A stretch of 64,000 bases of DNA from JAJYSO01 sp964451785. GTDB lineage: Bacteria > Bacteroidota > Bacteroidia > Flavobacteriales > Flavobacteriaceae. Of this stretch, positions 62,305 to 64,000 are shown piece by piece. Every line of letters starts with the position of its first letter. Position 1 is the first letter of the stretch. The notes beneath the pieces are model-generated. The model saw only the letters and a list, made by a program, of their open reading frames with translations. It had not been told where the DNA came from and did no database searches. Position numbers and translations under genes: made by a program. The stretch spans positions 123,603 through 187,602 of the forward strand of contig CAYVJG010000001.1 of the NCBI GenBank assembly GCA_964451785.1. Direction: 5' to 3'.

Positions 62305-62400
62305 CCGCCCGATTCAGAGGTACGCTGAGGATCGAAATATAGAGTTATACATTTAAATTATTACAATTTAAACTGAGGTTTTTAGATTAATTGTGGGCTT

Positions 62401-63333
62401 ATGAAAGCAATTAAAGTTAGTAATCTTAAGTACTATTTACTCATGCATTTTGTGGTTTTAGCATGGGGATTTACCGGTGTATTGGGTAAATTGATTCACT
62501 TAGAATTTTACCGCATTGTATTTTTTAGAATGGCTATTGCCGGGTTGACACTTTTGCTGTTTCTGTGGTTTCGCAAAAAACGCTTTTTGATTAAAGACCG
62601 TCGATCCCTCTTAAAGGTTGTTGGTGTCGGCGTTATCGTGGTACTACACTGGCTAACTTTTTACAAAGCTATTCAAGTATCTTCCGTATCGCTAGGTGTG
62701 TTGTGTTTGTCAACAACAGCTTTGCACGTTAGTTGGTTAGAGCCCTTGGTGATGCGGCGCAAATTTTCATGGATGGAATTTGTGTTAGGACTCTTGGTTA
62801 TCGGCGGAGTAATGGTAGTTACCAGCAGTATCGATGGCAGCCAATTAGCAGGTTTAGCTTGGGGACTCTTGGCGGCTCTGTTGTCTGCTTGTTTCGCCGT
62901 GTTTAATGCGCGCTTAAATAAAGATGGCATTCCTTCAGCCTCTATCACCTTATACGAAATGTTGACAGGAGCTATAATTTTGTTTATCGGCTTGAGCTTT
63001 ACAGGGAGTATCGACGCTGAATTTTTTCAAATGACTCTGAGTGATTTTTGGTGGTTGGTGTTTTTGGGTATTGTTTGCACCTCTTTAGCTTTCATCTTAA
63101 TGATTGATGTGGTCTCTAAAATTGGTGCTTACTCGGCCACCTTAACTGTAAATCTAGAACCTGTTTATTCAATTATTCTCGCTATCTTAATTTTGCAGGA
63201 AGACAAAATGCTCAATAGGCAATTTTATATAGGAGTACTCTTTATCTTACTCATTGTATTTTCAAATCCGATGATTAAAGGATTGCAAGCCAAGCGCAAA
63301 CGCAAGTTGGCTTTACATAAACACTTGGGCTAG
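62401..63333 (+). CDS. EamA/DMT family transporter
   Basis: A 310-residue protein with ten hydrophobic segments in two EamA halves (GVLGKLIHLEFYRIVFFRMAIAG and the PVYSIILAILILQED signature near the end). Members export or import amino acids and other small metabolites. The substrate cannot be predicted. It is separated from the B12 operon by a terminator and has its own promoter. Confidence 0.9.
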   Translation: MKAIKVSNLKYYLLMHFVVLAWGFTGVLGKLIHLEFYRIVFFRMAIAGLTLLLFLWFRKKRFLIKDRRSLLKVVGVGVIVVLHWLTFYKAIQVSSVSLGVLCLSTTALHVSWLEPLVMRRKFSWMEFVLGLLVIGGVMVVTSSIDGSQLAGLAWGLLAALLSACFAVFNARLNKDGIPSASITLYEMLTGAIILFIGLSFTGSIDAEFFQMTLSDFWWLVFLGIVCTSLAFILMIDVVSKIGAYSATLTVNLEPVYSIILAILILQEDKMLNRQFYIGVLFILLIVFSNPMIKGLQAKRKRKLALHKHLG

Positions 63334-63370
63334 TTAATTTAAAAGCCTAAGAAAAGATTTTTTTATTTTT

Positions 63371-63415
63371 CCGCCTCTGCAGTTGACACCAGTCAGTTGT
63401 TGAGGCGGTTTTTTT
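63371..63415 (+). terminator. Terminator after the EamA gene
   Basis: Arms CCGCCTC and GAGGCGG around a 24-base loop, followed by seven T. Confidence 0.75.
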
Positions 63416-63576
63416 GTGAGTTGATTGAGCAAAATGCTGATACTGAAGCGTATTTCTAACTAAACCTACCCTGATATTAGATTTATTTGTAACTCAAGTT
63501 TCAGATGCGCTATAAGGTATTGAAAATCAGTTTGTTAAAATAAACTGATACTCGTATATGTTTGATTTTTAACAAA

Positions 63577-63951
63577 TACCGTATGGGTAAATTATATAGT
63601 TGTTCCTTGAATACTATTCAAACAGATTCATAAGGTAATAGGGTTTATGGTTGAGTGCTGTTTGTGGATTACTAAGATAATAAGGTTCAAGGAATCCAGA
63701 TGAAACCTTGTTCCCTTAGTAAAATAATAGTGGTAAATGGACAAACCTTATTATACCAATTAGAATTATTTTTTAGCCTGATTTAGAATATTTTTTTGTA
63801 GGTATAATGCCGCGGGTAACAAATTATACGGAAATGATTTTTAAAATAGACTAAATATTTTAACAGGAAGATTGGTCCATTTTGAATGTCACTTCCGTAT
63901 TAATAGCACAATGAGACTGCTGTCGAAATTGGACTATATAATTTGTCGGTT
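63577..63951 (-). mobile_element. Non-autonomous element, copy 6, with a nested insertion
   Basis: It begins TACCGTATGGGTAAATTATA and ends with the inverted form of the same end (ACTATATAATTTGTCGGT), although the right end has lost a few bases. It is the reverse complement of copy 2 over most of its length, including the block around 63600-63750. A 73-bp element is nested at 63827-63899. It has no coding sequence. The last 49 bases of the window hold nothing identifiable. Confidence 0.72.
63827..63899 (-). mobile_element. Second nested MITE-like element
   Basis: A 73-bp insert with inverted ends TACGGAAATGA and TCACTTCCGTA (one mismatch), flanked by TTA at 63824-63826 and TTA at 63900-63902. 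It occupies the same trinucleotide of the host element as the nested insert in copy 1, but its ends and length differ. Confidence 0.7.
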
Positions 63952-64000
63952 CTACCACGAATGTTGTGGAATTACTAAATTAGCAGACAAAAAATGTTTT

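Noticed and set aside
62305..62400. Riboswitch in the leader of the EamA transporter
   Set aside because: There is a 96-base leader, but no conserved riboswitch core could be recognized.

Overview
The window is one stretch of chromosome from a flavobacterium-like member of the Bacteroidota. The evidence is AT-rich DNA, promoters of the TAnnTTTG type with almost no Shine-Dalgarno sites, a tmRNA whose tag reads GENNYALAA, a methionine synthase split into two genes, an OxyR, NDH-2, RecQ, DUF58/MoxR and SpoIIM repertoire typical of Flavobacteriia, and a BtuB/BtuG-type B12 uptake pair. Most of it is housekeeping DNA. No transposase, phage, CRISPR array or large foreign island is visible.

Layout. 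1-5.2 kb: a truncated M1 peptidase, a MarC protein, an MFS transporter and a frameshifted PepSY-repeat lipoprotein. 5.5-10.2 kb (minus): pyrR-pyrB-STAS-like-rnz-sppA. 10.3-13.3 kb (minus): Mrp/ApbC, NifU-type scaffold, ferredoxin reductase and ferredoxin. 13.5-15.3 kb: a secreted glutaminase and RecX. 15.8-21.4 kb: a secreted GH2 beta-galactosidase and a GH36 alpha-galactosidase. 21.9-28.7 kb (minus): a five-gene methionine operon (metB-like, homoserine-dehydrogenase-like NAD domain, split metH, metF) preceded by two methionine-rich leader peptides, each followed by an intrinsic terminator. 28.9-30.6 kb: an asparaginase lipoprotein and tmRNA. 30.7-43 kb: saccharopine-dehydrogenase-like enzyme, RecQ, Maf, UbiA-type prenyltransferase, KdsC, DUF2520 protein, MsrA, LolD, CorA, polyprenyl synthase and Der. 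43-50.6 kb: TRIC channel and RDD protein divergent from a SpoIIM-membrane-DUF4129-DUF4350-MoxR-DUF58 operon. 50.7-58.5 kb: tRNA-Arg, NDH-2, PheT, fasciclin, small proteins, OxyR and a second PepSY-like protein. 58.9-62 kb: cobalamin riboswitch, BtuB-like receptor and BtuG-like lipoprotein. 62.4-63.3 kb: an EamA transporter.

Two observations stand out. (1) The methionine operon seems to be controlled by tandem ribosome-mediated attenuators. Leader 1 (28628-28693) has Met at residues 9 and 11-14; leader 2 (28467-28553) has Met at 9-10, 13-15 and 18-20. Each is followed by a terminator whose 5' arm or loop is complementary to the 3' end of that leader's coding sequence, as classical attenuation requires. 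(2) A family of small non-autonomous elements with YACC ends and a TAA/TTA flank occurs at least six times. In three cases the flanking trinucleotide is the stop codon of the neighbouring gene, and two different smaller elements have inserted into the same trinucleotide of two copies.

The B12 uptake locus and the B12-dependent methionine synthase are functionally linked: the cell imports cobalamin under riboswitch control and appears to sense charged Met-tRNA to control the enzyme that uses it.
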